Notes: generated by a model from the sequence alone, not told the origin. A DNA stretch of 64,000 nucleotides from Amia ocellicauda (GCF_036373705.1 NC_089851.1:56617497-56681496); one strand, 5' to 3'; counted from the stretch's first letter, positions 52,053 to 62,890 are shown. Made by a program: numbers and translations.

Positions 52053-52414
52053 AAAATAAAGCATTACCATTATTCTTAATACATGGATACAAGATAATCA
52101 ACAACATGGGAGGGCTTGAGAATCTGCTATGGCTTTGTTCAAGGAAATTTGGCACTGAATAAATGTTGGCTACGGCAAACATGCGCTGCTGTACAGGCTG
52201 ACAGAGACACTGTGATGCATTTCTTCAATGAGTGATGCTTACTTAATCTTTATTTCCATTTCCCAGTTTAAGAACACTTATCTCTACAGCATTACTTCAG
52301 TAGTTCACGCAGCCCCCTATAGAAGTCAGCGGAAGATGTAGTGATTGAAGTAATGGAGGTATCTTGGCCTGTACACACTTGGCAGAGGGAACGACAGCCT
52401 GGCCATGGAACACC
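52053..52414. other. No gene seen
   Basis: Mixed-composition DNA between the fold-back element and a Tc1 relic. I see no supported feature. Confidence 0.5.
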
Positions 52415-52620
52415 TACCCCCAGCTCCATCTTGAGATTAGCGATTGTTCTCTTGATTGTTGACATTGACACAGATACGCCTACCTCCTGGAGGGTATTCT
52501 TGATCTGGCCAACTATTGTGAAGGGGTTTTCCTCACCAGGGAAAATATTCTGTCATCCACCACAGTTGTTTTCCGTGGTGTTCCTGGCCTTTTGGTGTTC
52601 CTGCGCTCACCAGTACGTTC
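52415..52620 (-). pseudogene. Tc1-like transposase fragment, DNA-binding region
   Basis: Read on the minus strand, one frame gives GTPRKTTVVDDRIFSLVRKT. A shifted frame continues with VGQIKNTLQEVGVSVSMSTI. This matches the second helix-turn-helix region of Tc1-like transposases. A frameshift separates the two parts, and neither the catalytic domain nor the terminal repeat is attached. It is a different copy from the DD36E element. Confidence 0.7.
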
Positions 52621-52645
52621 TTATTAGTGGATTTGGCCCCACCTA

Positions 52646-53521
52646 ATGTTTTTGCTCTCTGATTGGTTTGTTTTGATATCTAAGGCAAAACACCCCAAGA
52701 ACAAGCAGGATCTAAAGACAGCTGTAGTGCAGGCCTGGCATAGCATCACCAGGGAAGAAACCCAGCATCTGGTGATGTCTATGGGTTCCAGACTTCAGGC
52801 AGTCATTGACTGCAAAGGATTTGCAACTGATAGGGAGACATTTTACTCCCTCAATAAACAGGCGGACAAGGAATACTCAGGACCCGATTTAACTGAAATA
52901 ATACCAAAATAGTTTATTCAGCTACAACTAAGTGCTCTGGAGATGGTCAGTCAGCAAGACACATCTAAGGTTTTTCTAAAGAACATGCTATCATATACAA
53001 GATGACTCCCTTTGATTGCTGGGCAACTGGATGACGTCAATGATGTACCCCAAACTTGATCACAGACTTCTCCTTTGTCTTCTGTTTTCTCTATAGCCTT
53101 GGATGAAAATGTTTTTCTAAAAATCAGCTACACAGAACTACTGCACCTGTCCTCTGCGGAGCAATACACAAAGCTTAAATTCATACATGGGTTACACAAT
53201 CTTACTGCAACAATGGTGCAAATATATTTGGCATTCGGACAGGCCACTGTCCCGCATCACAACCAAGTATTGAAACTCACAATTTAATTAATGATTATGT
53301 TAGTTTGTCCAAATACTTTTGAGCCCCTAAAATTGGGGGGACCACATAAAAATTGGTTTAATTCCTACACCATTCACCCGATTTGGATGTAACTATCCTC
53401 CAATTAAAGATGAAAGTCTACACTTAAAGCACATCTTGATTGTTTCCTTTCCAATCCATTGTGATGGTGTACAGAGCCAAACTGACAATTGGGTCTGTCC
53501 AAATATTTATGGACCAGACTG
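52646..53521 (+). mobile_element. 3' half of a second Tc1-like element
   Basis: Begins with a transposase C-terminus: AKHPKNKQDLKTAVVQAWHS followed by a SMGSRLQAVI motif, in a frame open from 52646 to 52912. A long 3' non-coding part follows and ends in the terminal-repeat sequence TGTCCAAATATTTATGGACC plus AGACTG, before TA at 53522. The 5' part with the first two catalytic residues is absent. The start touches an oppositely oriented fragment from another Tc1 copy. Confidence 0.72.
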
Positions 53522-53523
53522 TA

Positions 53524-54000
53524 TACCTGTAAAGAAGGACTGCCATGGCGGGGAACCCAGGTGCGGAGTGAGAGGTGGTCAGAAACAGGCTGTGGTCAAT
53601 GCCGGCAAACCGTAATGTCCAGGGAAATCCACAAGTCCTGGTCGATAAGACAAGCAGGGGGTCAATGATCAGGCAAACAGGCTGGTAGGGAGAATACGGG
53701 AATTGGTGGAGGAACACGTGGAGGTTGTAAACAATCAATAACAAAAGGATACAAGACATAGCAGTGAATTAAAGTCACAGAGGGGTTTATATGTGTAGCA
53801 GAGAGGAGCAGAGGACGGCGAAGGAGAGTGCTGGTACAATGGGAGTTCGAGGATGATAGAACAAGTGCACATGGTGCCGAGGAATGTTAAGTGGCTGATT
53901 GCTGGGGAATGTGAGGGTTTAGAATTCCGGTGATGCTGACCTCTGCAGGGGAGCTTGTGAATTGCGGGATGTGTGGGATAAAACAGTGACAATACCACTT
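53524..54000. repeat. Probable interspersed repeat, class unresolved
   Basis: Unusually purine- and GC-rich for this region (GGCGGGGAACCCAGGTGCGG, GTCAGAAACAGGC, GGGGGTCAATGATCAGGC). It resembles dispersed LTR-type or gypsy-like sequences that I recognise only loosely from fish. There is no coherent ORF. The next 130 bp are AT-rich with no feature. Confidence 0.35.
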
Positions 54001-54130
54001 GTTATTGTGTGTTTGAGTTTACTTGCATGGATTGTCTATTCATGTCAATATAAAAATTCCAAAGCATAACATTTATTCACAACATGCTTTAGTGTTAAAT
54101 GTTTAATATGGCAGCGCATATAAAGGTGTA

Positions 54131-54560
54131 TACAGCTCTGGAAAAAATTAAGAGACCAGTGCACAATTATCAATTTCTCTGGTTTACTATTTATAGGTAT
54201 ATGTTTTGGTAAAATGAACATTTTTGTTTTATTCTATAAACTGCTGAAAACATTTTTCCCAAATTCCAAATAAAAATATTGTCATTTAGAGCATTTATTT
54301 GCAGAAATTTACAACTGGACAAAATTACAAAAAAGATGCAGTGTTGTCAGACCTCAAATAATGCAAAGAAAATAAGTTCATATTAATTTTTAAAAAACAT
54401 AATACTAATGTTTTAACTTACAAAGAGTTCAGAAATTAATATTTGGTGATTTTCAATCACAGCATTCATGCGTCTTGGCATGCTCTCCACCAGTCTTTCA
54501 CATCGCTGTTGGGTGACTTTATGCCACTCCTGGCGCACAAATTCAAGCAACTCGGCTTTG
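54131..54560 (-). mobile_element. Third Tc1/mariner copy, 3' fragment
   Basis: The terminal repeat TACAGCTCTGGAAAAAATTA marks the 3' end of a minus-strand element. Inside, the minus strand encodes a transposase C-terminus (QQRCERLVESMPRRMNAVIE) followed by stops. The 5' half is missing. It is a different family from the element ending at 53521, since the terminal repeats differ. Confidence 0.75.
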
Positions 54561-54755
54561 ATTGATGCGTCCTTCACAAAGACAAATCTGCATCTCTTCC
54601 TGCTTGTCTGCTATCTCTGCCTGGATGCACTCACACCACCTCAAGCTCAACCTCTCCAAATCTTTTTTACATTCCGTTAATTCCTTTAGAAATCAGGATA
54701 AATTGGGTAAAACCAGAAAAGCATCTAATTAATTCTCATTCAGGAGTCAACATAA

Positions 54756-54941
54756 AAAACAGAAAAGAAACAGAAAACCATCCTGAGGTTCTGTGACACC
54801 GAAGAAGGTTTCCTACTGTTCACAGAGAAAGGGGAGCAATTGCTTGCCCCAGTGGAGGACCTTCTACGGCAGATGGGATTGAAGACTGTGGAGGAGATCG
54901 AACAGCTTCTCCCTGTAGTAGCAGACATAACTATCCAAAGT
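54756..54941 (+). CDS. Coding-like segment, unrecognised
   Basis: A 62-codon open stretch without an obvious start. It reads as soluble, acidic-to-amphipathic protein (LRFCDTEEGFLLFTEKGEQL, then VEDLLRQMGLKTVEEIEQLL). GC is raised against AT-rich flanks. It ends near CAAAGTAAAA, a possible weak splice donor. Upstream, TTCTCATTCAG is a possible acceptor, but an in-frame TAA lies between. No family recognised; could be an exon relic or part of an unknown mobile gene. Confidence 0.35.
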
Positions 54942-55718
54942 AAAAAAAAAATGCAATCAATCTATTGCAATTAGCAATGAGGAGTAGCATTTAGTGCTAT
55001 TGTTTGGCTCCAAACCAGAAGCCTATTGGATGATGTGTTATTTTAAATAAGTATGTATAATATAAAAATAGTAACAGACTGATTTGTTTTTTTGTATACA
55101 CATATTTTACTGTTTTAGTTTTTAATTTACTTTTTTTTAATTAAGTTAATTACATGCAATTAAATGTATGTGTATATATATGTTTCCAATTTTGTTTACT
55201 TTTTAACAAAATTAAAGTGTTCCGAAGCCCAACCCTGCAGCAACACCAGTCTATCACAAGGCAACTCTAATTATCTCTAATTAAGGACACAAGTCTAACA
55301 CAGGGTAACTCTAATTCTAATGTTTGTTATATTTCTTTTTGATAATTTTCAAGATAAGAAAATGTACAAACAAATGATATATGCCAATATTCAGTAAATA
55401 ATTATCCATTAAGTTTAATCTGAGGATTTTTACAGCTTTTCTTCTACCCCCAAAATTCCAACTCCTGTTACAACTTTGGTAGAAACATAGTATACATACC
55501 AGCCAATTAATTCCCTATATTATCCTTATCTAATAGCCTTAGCTTATTTTCCTTAAACACCTTTTTCAAATCATTTAACGTTTCGATTATTTTCAAAAAC
55601 TACTACTAGTAGCTTACTACTGTTAACAATAACTTACATGTACTTATAGTAACTTACATACTGTAGCATTGGAGGGGCATTTTATTGGTTATTATGAATT
55701 ATTATTTATTATTTTGTT
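54942..55718. other. AT-rich stretch, no gene seen
   Basis: Low-complexity AT-rich DNA. A short imperfect duplication containing AACTCTAATT lies near 55.25-55.31 kb. Nothing else is supported. Confidence 0.5.
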
Positions 55719-55770
55719 TTGTAAGGATAAGGGTGTCTGCCAAGAGATAAATAATAATAATAATTTAATT
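55719..55770 (+). repeat. Retroposon-like tail with (TAA)n
   Basis: AAGGATAAGGGTGTCTGCC followed by AAGAGATAAATAATAATAAT resembles the GGATAA..GTCTGC..(TAA)n 3' tail of SINE/LINE families common in fish. Only the tail is present. Confidence 0.45.
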
Positions 55771-55779
55771 ATTGAAACA

Positions 55780-55911
55780 GCGATACACAGCAGACCGACA
55801 CTGTACACACTGCCGGTTTATCTGCCGCTCACGCTTGGCTGCGAGGCACTGCCTGAAGAGCTGGAGTCTCTGGCCTGCGCCCCCTCCTCCCCTGTCTGCT
55901 GGCCAGGAGCC
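55780..55911 (+). CDS. GC-rich exon-like segment with strong splice donor
   Basis: About 130 bp of GC-rich sequence in an AT-rich setting, open in one frame (YTLPVYLPLTLGCEALPEEL then ESLACAPSSPVCWPGA). It ends at GAGCC/GTAAGT, a consensus 5' splice site at 55912. No clear start codon or acceptor, and the product is not recognised. It could be a first or internal exon of an unidentified gene, or chance. Confidence 0.3.
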
Positions 55912-57043
55912 GTAAGTGTCCATCCTCATTTCTGATGCCAACGTAGTATTTTCAGCGGGGGAAAACAAGTAGCCCACAAATCGCTTGCTTACTTGCTGCT
56001 AGATTTATTGAAGAAAAAAACTACGCGCCTCTTGCCCAGAAGAAGTTCACACAGTTCCAGGTGTTGCTCCGCACACGTGGTCACCAACTCTAAAACCCCT
56101 GCACACACCCTAATAAACCCCAGCTACCTTACCTAAATTAGCATAACACATTTTTAAATAAATTAAACTGAGCACTTTATCTCCGTTGTTACACATACAT
56201 AGTATTAATAATTATACTGTTCTTACCATATGTAAATCCTGCAATAAATCATTCCCCAGCGTGAAGTAATTTTCACAAAACGAAATCCAAATATAAATTT
56301 TTGCTAGTCTTTAGATGTGCCCAGCAAATGTAGTCTGTAACTCTAAGTTAAAACTTTAATAACACTCATGTATTACAATCAAACTTGAAAAATAGGGCAT
56401 CCAAATCAGGAATGTCACAAAATGTTGTATCACTATATTAAAATAATATCATATGAAAGCTGTTGGGACTGAGGGACGGAAGCTCAGTTCGTTAGCTTTG
56501 CCCCTCATATTAGGAATTGGGGGTGCACAAAATGTACTAATTTATGTTTAATCTTAATTGTAAACTACTGTAAATAAATGAATAAACATATCAAGATGGC
56601 TTCCTTTGATCTACTGGCAGAGGTCTGGTCTCATAGTTCTCAAAGCAACTGTTGATCAATAATGATGAGGTGACCTCTCCAGCCACAGATTAGCCACAGA
56701 AATCTTGAAGGAGATGCTGGGAGTGTCAGAACAGCCTTGCTAAAATTTGCTTGCTTGACAATTAATACAATTGGCTCTGTTGACATGTTTTTCAATCATT
56801 AATATAAAACATTATACAGTTTATACAAAACATTAATACCGGCTCTTCAAAAAGTTTTACATTTATATTTATAAATGTTATTTTGTATACTGGTAAGTTA
56901 GCCTTGATTGGTCTTTGTTCACATATTTTTCTTTTTAAGCTGTCAAAAGCAAAATATTCCATACCTCTGTTTTGGATAGCGTACAGTTGCTAATAATAAT
57001 ACAAACCATACATTTCATTACAATAACACACACACATATATAT
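55912..57043. other. No gene seen
   Basis: About 1.1 kb of AT-rich DNA without a supported ORF, tRNA or recognisable element. Confidence 0.5.
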
Positions 57044-57117
57044 TAAGGCTGTCAGTCCATTCAAATATTTGATCGGTTAATCAATGGGCAATTGCTGATT
57101 AATCGGGCACTTATTAA
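57044..57117. mobile_element. Possible hAT-type fragment
   Basis: GGCTGTCAGTCCATTCAAAT with GATCGGTTAATCAAT and GATTAATCGGGC resembles a terminal sequence of hAT-like elements common in vertebrates (GGCTGTCA...ATTAATCG). Weak call from a short match. Confidence 0.25.
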
Positions 57118-57755
57118 AATAAAAACAACGCTGTAACATGAATGGTAAAATATATATATATATAGGAATATATATTTAAAAAACACCAAATCATTATAAT
57201 AAGCAAACTAAATTATAATTGCTACAGCAAATGGGTGCTCACAAATTATACTGTAAACTACACTGCTCTTGTAAGAAAAGCATTGCATGCAAATGAAACA
57301 GAAAACCTTTCCTTGTCTTCAATATTTCCTTACAAATCGAGTTTGAATCCAAAGTTTAGTTTCCCATTAGCGGCTTGTGACCCTGTAGTTTGTGTGCTGA
57401 TACTGTACACGTGATGTGATCTTTTGCATGATTTGCCTTTATAATTTAACTCTAGAAGTGCACGGCTGGTCAGTTTGACTGATTTAATTTGAATTACTAT
57501 GTGTTCCTGAATACACTATGGATACCAATTCCTGACTTTTCCTAAATATATGTATTAAATATGCCTACAGCATTTTAGCTTTTTTTATTAAGTTTTTTAT
57601 TTGATCATTATTATACTATAGTTTTGGCTCTTGTAGGTAGTTTGAAATGTCGGTGCTTCTAGTGTGTACTGTATAATAGCCAGTCATTATAATAGACATT
57701 TTTAATTTGTTTAAATCTGCTTGATAAATGATCTTTTAAGAACTATACTGTGATG

Positions 57756-57757
<2 letters not shown>
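57118..57757. other. No gene seen
   Basis: AT-rich intergenic DNA; nothing supported. Confidence 0.5.

Positions 57758-57800
<43 letters not shown>
57758..57800. repeat. (TA)n microsatellite
   Basis: About 21 TA units; self-complementary, so it can extrude as a cruciform. Confidence 0.97.
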
Positions 57801-57802
<2 letters not shown>

Positions 57803-58454
57803 TGTGTCATTTATGTTGTTGTAACTTACCATTACATATAGTGTGCCTTCCAGATGTATGCATACCCCTGATTCAATGTAACAAAAATAGTTTTAGCAAA
57901 GAAAAGAGAACAATGTTGTTTTTTGTTTGTTTTTGTTTTGTTTAAATACATGCACACATGAAACAATGTAGGACTATCAGTGTTAGATATCGCAAAAATA
58001 TTAAAGTACAAGTTTTGAACAAATATGCAAATATGTTTTTGCGAAGTACAGTACTGAAACTAGTATTGCTTTCATTAATTTCTGCAACAAATACTGAGTG
58101 TACACTTGCATAGATGTGAGTGAAGCCATCTTCTTTTTGCCAATGTACAGCATGGCAGAAGCTGCCATAACTAAATATTCCTATACATATTTACACTCTT
58201 GATCTTGCTTTTCTCTTTCAAAACTCAAAACTTCACCATGTAGTCTCGCTCCCAAACACCCTTTATATAGCATGCAATTGCATCACAATTTAATCTGTAT
58301 TCACCTGATTAAATCATGCAATTTCATGCATTCGGATTTCATGAAATCCAACGAAATTGAACACATTCGGATTCCATGGAAATTTCATAGTGTATCGCAA
58401 AGCTCTTTACAAGAAAATATAGTTAATTAAATATTAAAACTACAATTAAGATAG
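57801..58454. other. No gene seen; one 16-bp perfect palindrome
   Basis: AT-rich DNA. 58334-58349 is the perfect palindrome GGATTTCATGAAATCC, within a cluster of ATTTCATG-type words. No gene supported. Confidence 0.55.
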
Positions 58455-58780
58455 ACAATAAAACAATACAATTATACTATAGTACTTACTACAGTAGTAC
58501 AACAAATACTGTAGGACACTGTTGTATACCACACTAAACTTTTATACTATGGTATACTGAATAATGTGTGACATACGATAGTACACTGTTATACTATAGT
58601 ATACTCTTGTTACGTGATATACTATAGTATCTTGTAATGTACTATAGTGCCTCCTACGGTACTTAGACAAATATTGAACTACCCTGTTGTATACTATAGT
58701 TTACTGTAGTACCTTGTGATGTACTATAGTACTTAATATATTACATGTACACTGAAACATACTGCTTACTGTACTTCCAC
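58455..58780. repeat. Cluster of ACTATAGTA palindromic words
   Basis: The palindrome TACTATAGTA and near variants (TACTATGGTA, TACTGTAGTA) recur about ten times, with GTACACTGTTAT-like words between them. It is a degenerate tandem or nested palindrome repeat, with no gene. Confidence 0.7.
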
Positions 58781-59099
58781 AATGTTTCTCATGGAACTTT
58801 AGCATTCTAGTTATAAATAATATCATCATTATTATTATGCTTTTACTTTGTATTGCCTACAGGTCTTGCACATACTAGTACAGACTGTTACCGAGGGTCT
58901 GGTGGAGAGAAAATGGCCACCTATTCCTTAAGAAAATCATATTAATAAATATATCTTCACTTCAGACATTTGTGACATTGCTATATTTAAAACAATTTAT
59001 ACAAATAACAGAATTAAGATAAAATTGTGGTGCAGTTCCCCTTAAAGTTTAAGAAAAACTTATTTTAGCAAATACATTGTTTATTCATTACTTGAATCG
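58781..59099. other. No gene seen
   Basis: AT-rich DNA without supported features. Confidence 0.5.
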
Positions 59100-59400
59100 C
59101 TTCACATTACATAAATAAATGAATAAATGTAGTAGTGTTGACATAAATAAATGTCCATTTGAACATGTATTTATGTATTAATGTATTGATTATTTTCACT
59201 GTAATTAAAATTTAAAACAAATTCACAGTGAAAATAATAAATAAATGTTGAAATAAATAAATACATGTTCTAATAAATACATGGAGATTTATTTATTATT
59301 GTATTTAATTCAAAATCTGTTTATTTATCCATCTATTTATTTCCACATTAATTCATGTATTTATTATTTTCTCCATGTATTTATTTTTAATTTTGTCATG
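59100..59400. repeat. Nested inverted repeats of AAATAAATACATG type
   Basis: About 59159-59201 (GAACATGTATTTATG to ATTATTTTCACTGT) is the inverse of about 59226-59272, with a loop near 25 nt. A second exact 15-bp pair, AATAAATACATGGAG and CTCCATGTATTTATT, spans 59270-59385. This looks like one or two small fold-back elements. A run of 17 A follows at about 59432-59448. Confidence 0.65.
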
Positions 59401-59460
59401 GATAGTATGGAGGATAATTTGTGCCAAAATGTAAAAAAAAAAAAAAAAACAATGTATAAA

Positions 59461-60300
59461 TAAATAAATAAATATGTAGATAGTAAAGACGTTAATTCCG
59501 TTCGGAACTTAAAATGGTGTCCAGACTGTTCCTATTGCACAGACCTCCTGATGTGCCTTGTCCTAATGGATAATTTCTGTAATGGATAATTTAATCGCTG
59601 GATCTATAGAGTTGAACATAAGACAACATACGGACATACGGACATACTCGGTCAGGCGCAATAGTAAAAACTAATTGGAGCTATTTGCTCCTTAGTGATA
59701 TACTTTGCTTTTCCAGCTGTAAATATATATAACACATACATCAGAAATCAACGTGATAACTATATGAAACACCAGGTATGCAACTAAATAAGCTTGAGAA
59801 GGTAAATGGAAAAATGGAGAGCAGCAGCAATCTAAAGCTACTTAAATGGTTAGATTGTGTTTTAAAGTACACAAAATGAAACTTAGAGAATAAAGTGTTT
59901 ACTACTATATTATGATATTAGAAGTATTGATGGTACTACTAATGTAATTAAATTGATACATTTCAATCAAATAAGTGTAGATGGTTTATTGAGATTGAAA
60001 TGGCTTGTTCCTTAAAATATTAGACCACAAGAGGGGGAACTTGACCTTGAATACTCTACTTACCAAAACCTTTAAGCAACAATTGTTGTCAACATGTGTC
60101 TTCATCTGATTCATATTTTTATGAGTCTGAAGCCATACATTTCTCGACTCCAAGCACCTGGAAGCCTCAAAAGTTGGGGGCCAAGCAACGAAGTTGCTGG
60201 AACCCTATTGTTAGGATTATTATTTTTCAGCAGTATCTTTTCAAAAGCCTATAGAAACCAATGCTTGATGAAAACTCATGAAACTTCATACAGTGATAGA
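59461..60300. other. No gene seen
   Basis: Begins with a short (AAAT)n run, then mixed AT-rich DNA. An ORF of about 130 codons beginning near 60094 runs into the repeat to the right and is not credible coding. Confidence 0.5.
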
Positions 60301-60309
60301 TGGCTATGT

Positions 60310-61060
60310 AGTACTATGCCATATTCAATATGGAGGCCATATGTCACATGGTCTGGTGGCCATAGTGGCTTAAGTGACACATTTTGGAAAATATACAAAA
60401 ATCTTCTTCTCCGAAACCGCAGACGGGACAGATGTGAAACTTGGTGTGTGATGTTATGTTATGGCCTAAATTCAGATTTGTTCAAAACAAGTCAATAAGT
60501 CATATGGTTTGGCAGCCATATTGGATTGGCCAAGAATCTTCAAAGATCTTCATCTCCGAAATGGTTGGTCTGATTGATATGAAATTTTGTACACATGACC
60601 TTGGCTAGCTCCTCTATCAGATTTGTTCAAGGCAAGTTGATTGAGAAAACAAAATGGCCGCCATGAGCCAATCAAATTTCACAGATGGTCAAGTTGCAAA
60701 TAAATGCATATGGTGCAGTATGGAACTATGTTAGAATGTATTGGACTGATTGTTACTTGACAGAATTGATCCCATAAGCAATGTGGTGGTCACTGGTCAT
60801 TATTATTATTATTATTATACTTATTTTTTCTTCTCTTCCACCAGAATATGTTCAAATGCCTATAACTTTTGAACCGCAGTCAAAAAAGTCACCAGACTTT
60901 GAATGGATGTAGGGGTCTATGGCATGGTCACTAGATCGCAAAATGGCGGCATAATGTCACATGGTTTGGTAGCCATCTTGATTGTAGTCCAGGCAAAAAA
61001 TTACAGTTTTCAAACATAGTTTTCTCAGGAACGGGAAAGATATTGTACATATTGCGCTTA
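60310..61060. repeat. Degenerate tandem units (about 150 bp) with ATGGC/GGCCAT words
   Basis: Three related units begin near 60345 (TGTCACATGGTCTGGTGGCC), 60498 (GTCATATGGTTTGGCAGCCA) and 60954 (TGTCACATGGTTTGGTAGCC). The first two also share CTTC(T)TCTCCGAAA, a GATNTGAAA word and CAGATTTGTTCAA in order. A (TTA)n microsatellite lies near 60800. It probably belongs to an interspersed repeat of unknown class. Confidence 0.55.
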
Positions 61061-61111
61061 TGAGTAGTAATGATGGCACTTTATGTCAAAGTGTCAGGTG
61101 GCCCCACCCCT

Positions 61112-61340
61112 ACCCAGAAGCCCCATGGGCTGGGAAGCCCCGCCTTACCCAGAAGCCCCACGGGCCAGGAAGCCCCTCCTTACCCTGTACCCTTTGATCC
61201 TCTCCAGTCAGCCAACTTGTTAGGTTACAGGTTTTACCCTTTGACCCTCTCCTGTCAGCCATCTTGTTTGGATGACCGTAATCTTGTTAGGATGACAGCC
61301 ATCTTGTTTGGATGACCTCCATCTTGTTAGGATGACAGGC
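61112..61340. repeat. Two short minisatellites (35 bp x2; 20 bp x4)
   Basis: ACCCAGAAGCCCCATGGGCT-type units start at 61112 and 61147, 35 bp apart. From 61261, four exact 20-bp steps begin ATCTTGTTTGG or ATCTTGTTAGG, alternating in that order, so the true unit is 40 bp. GC-rich compared with the neighbourhood. Confidence 0.8.
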
Positions 61341-61713
61341 ATTTTGGAAAGGGCACAGGTCATCTTGACAAGTGTTTACTGCCATCTCACCCTGATGGTG
61401 TATGTGTGTGTGTGTGTGTAATGTTTAAGAGTTTAAACTTATTATTATTTGTGTTAGGTTATGTTTTATGATTAGGTTTGTTATGATAAGTTGTTAGCAA
61501 AATAAAATACATTAAAATAAAAAGAGAACAACAACATAAAGTTTTAATAAAAAAGTATTTTAAACTGTGTTTAGTGATGTGCGTGTGATGATTTTAGGTT
61601 ATATATTTTATGATTATTTTTGGGGTGGTACAGTATTGGAAAAATAAAAGAGAAAGAAAAGGTATAGACATTCAAAATATGAGACTCAGTAAAATATATT
61701 TCAATGTCAATAT
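61341..61713. other. No gene seen; short (GT)n
   Basis: Contains a (TG) run near 61403-61420 and AT-rich sequence up to the poly(A) signal of the minus-strand gene. Confidence 0.5.
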
Positions 61714-61719
61714 TTTATT
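61714..61719 (-). terminator. Poly(A) signal AATAAA for the minus-strand gene
   Basis: AATAAA on the minus strand, about 150 nt after the stop codon of the downstream exon, in an otherwise ORF-free 3' UTR. Confidence 0.55.
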
Positions 61720-61867
61720 GTGACAGCTCTAAAAATGACAACAAGGCATCAAGTCAGATGTAGACAGTGAGATTAGATACTGACTCGGGTGACCAATGAT
61801 CCCGCTTCCCCAACACCTACAGCAGCCAGGAAGAAACAACTGAACTGTACTGCACTAGCTACTCCCT

Positions 61868-62440
61868 CTACTTGTTTATTGGCCAGGGCAGTGACACTAT
61901 TCTGTCTAGCACAGTGTAGAAATTGGGTTTGGTCATGATAGGGATAGTATTTCCAAAAGAACTCTGCAGGACTTTTTGGACAGATGTAAAAGCAGATTCA
62001 CCAGGATGTGTCTCTTTATACAGCATTCTCTTGAGCACATTGGGGAGGGACGCCACTGTTTTTTCAACATCAGCAACTAGCGATTTCACATCAGAATTAC
62101 CAGTATCATACAAATCACCAAACTTGTGAGCTATTAGAGTGAGGATGACATCTTCAAACATAGATTCCTCAAACATACGTAAACGTAATTCCAGGGGCCC
62201 CGGGGGTTTCTTTCTCTGAAAAAATATAGGAATTAATATAATGTCTTATTGCACAGAAAAGCAGAGCAGGCACAAACAGTATTTTATTTATGTTTGTAAA
62301 ACACTTGATAAGCCTTGTTTTTTATAACCTTCTCAACTATTTGCATTACTTTCTCATCCACACTTTCTAACAAGTCACTAAACCATCTTGAAGGTAGAGT
62401 GCATGTTTCAGAGAAAAGCACGCAGTAAGACAGCCCGCTA
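61868..62440 (-). CDS. Two 3' exons of an unidentified spliced gene
   Basis: The last exon runs from 62215 down to the stop at 61868-61870, after the strong acceptor TATATTTTTTCAG. Its frame stays open to the splice site (RKKPPGPLELRLRMFEES...), so it extends upstream of the first Met. The previous exon begins at 62440 after the acceptor CTCTTTTTACAG and includes PSRWFSDLLESVDEKVMQIV. A donor AAG/GTTATA at 62339/62338 ends it in phase 0, matching the acceptor phase and giving a 123-bp intron, a usual size for fish. Together about 150 residues, helical and soluble in character, with no signal peptide or membrane segment. I do not recognise the family. It may be a host gene or belong to the mobile element to its right; the 5' exons were not found. 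Confidence 0.5.
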
Positions 62441-62490
62441 CTGTAAAAAGAGGTAAGCAGACAAATAGCACAGTTAACCCCACTCCGAGT

Positions 62491-62709
62491 GTGCATAAAG
62501 AGATAGACAGGTCAGGTGAACAAATACCCTGTACAGGCATTCAGACCTCTGATGATTCTAGGGCCCTGTTGTTTAGTAAAATATGTCACATTTGTTGGCA
62601 ACTGGTAGAAGATTTACACACAGCTCATAGAAAAATACATGTTTTGACAAATGTGTTAAAACAAAAAGGGTATAACATCGAGTTTGCTGAATCATCACAC
62701 TGTGAGTGA
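62491..62709 (+). CDS. Small ORF, unrecognised (72 aa)
   Basis: Complete frame from ATG to TGA. The sequence includes ALLFSKICHICWQLVEDLHT, with a CHIC Cys pair, then a basic/amphipathic end. It is divergently placed from the minus-strand gene, about 50 bp away, and upstream of the polymerase relic on the same strand. It might be a small gene of that element. No homologue recognised. Confidence 0.3.
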   Translation: MHKEIDRSGEQIPCTGIQTSDDSRALLFSKICHICWQLVEDLHTAHRKIHVLTNVLKQKGYNIEFAESSHCE

Positions 62710-62728
62710 AAACCGCAATTAACAAATA

Positions 62729-62890
62729 ATGAAACAAGTAAGACACAAAGACACTCGGTTTGCACGTATCACGGCAGTACTGATAAAGAATATTAATGTA
62801 GCCAAAAGAATGCTGCGTAGGCTTAAATCTAGAATGGATGTGTCACAATTAGCAGGATCACAGACACCATTACAGCACAGTGGCGGTTGA
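62729..62890 (+). CDS. Small basic ORF, unrecognised (53 aa)
   Basis: Starts MKQVRHKDTRFARITAVLIK and is rich in Arg/Lys (AKRMLRRLKSRMD). It follows the previous small ORF by 19 bp, and its end overlaps the start of the acidic frame by five bases. Such compact spacing is typical of viral or Polinton-like elements. Function unknown. Confidence 0.3.
   Translation: MKQVRHKDTRFARITAVLIKNINVAKRMLRRLKSRMDVSQLAGSQTPLQHSGG

Noticed and set aside
54560-54680. Retroelement-like CTCAAGCTCAACCTCTCC segment within a 70-codon ORF
   Set aside because: Too short and ambiguous to assign. The ORF overlaps the antisense Tc1 fragment.
57835-57900. Tc1-like terminal repeat (GTGCCTTCCAGATGTATGCA)
   Set aside because: Resembles some Tc1 ends, but the match is short and no partner repeat or transposase remnant was found.
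60094-60498. 134-codon plus-strand ORF
   Set aside because: It runs through a degenerate repeated region, its composition is not protein-like, and related repeat units nearby do not keep the frame.
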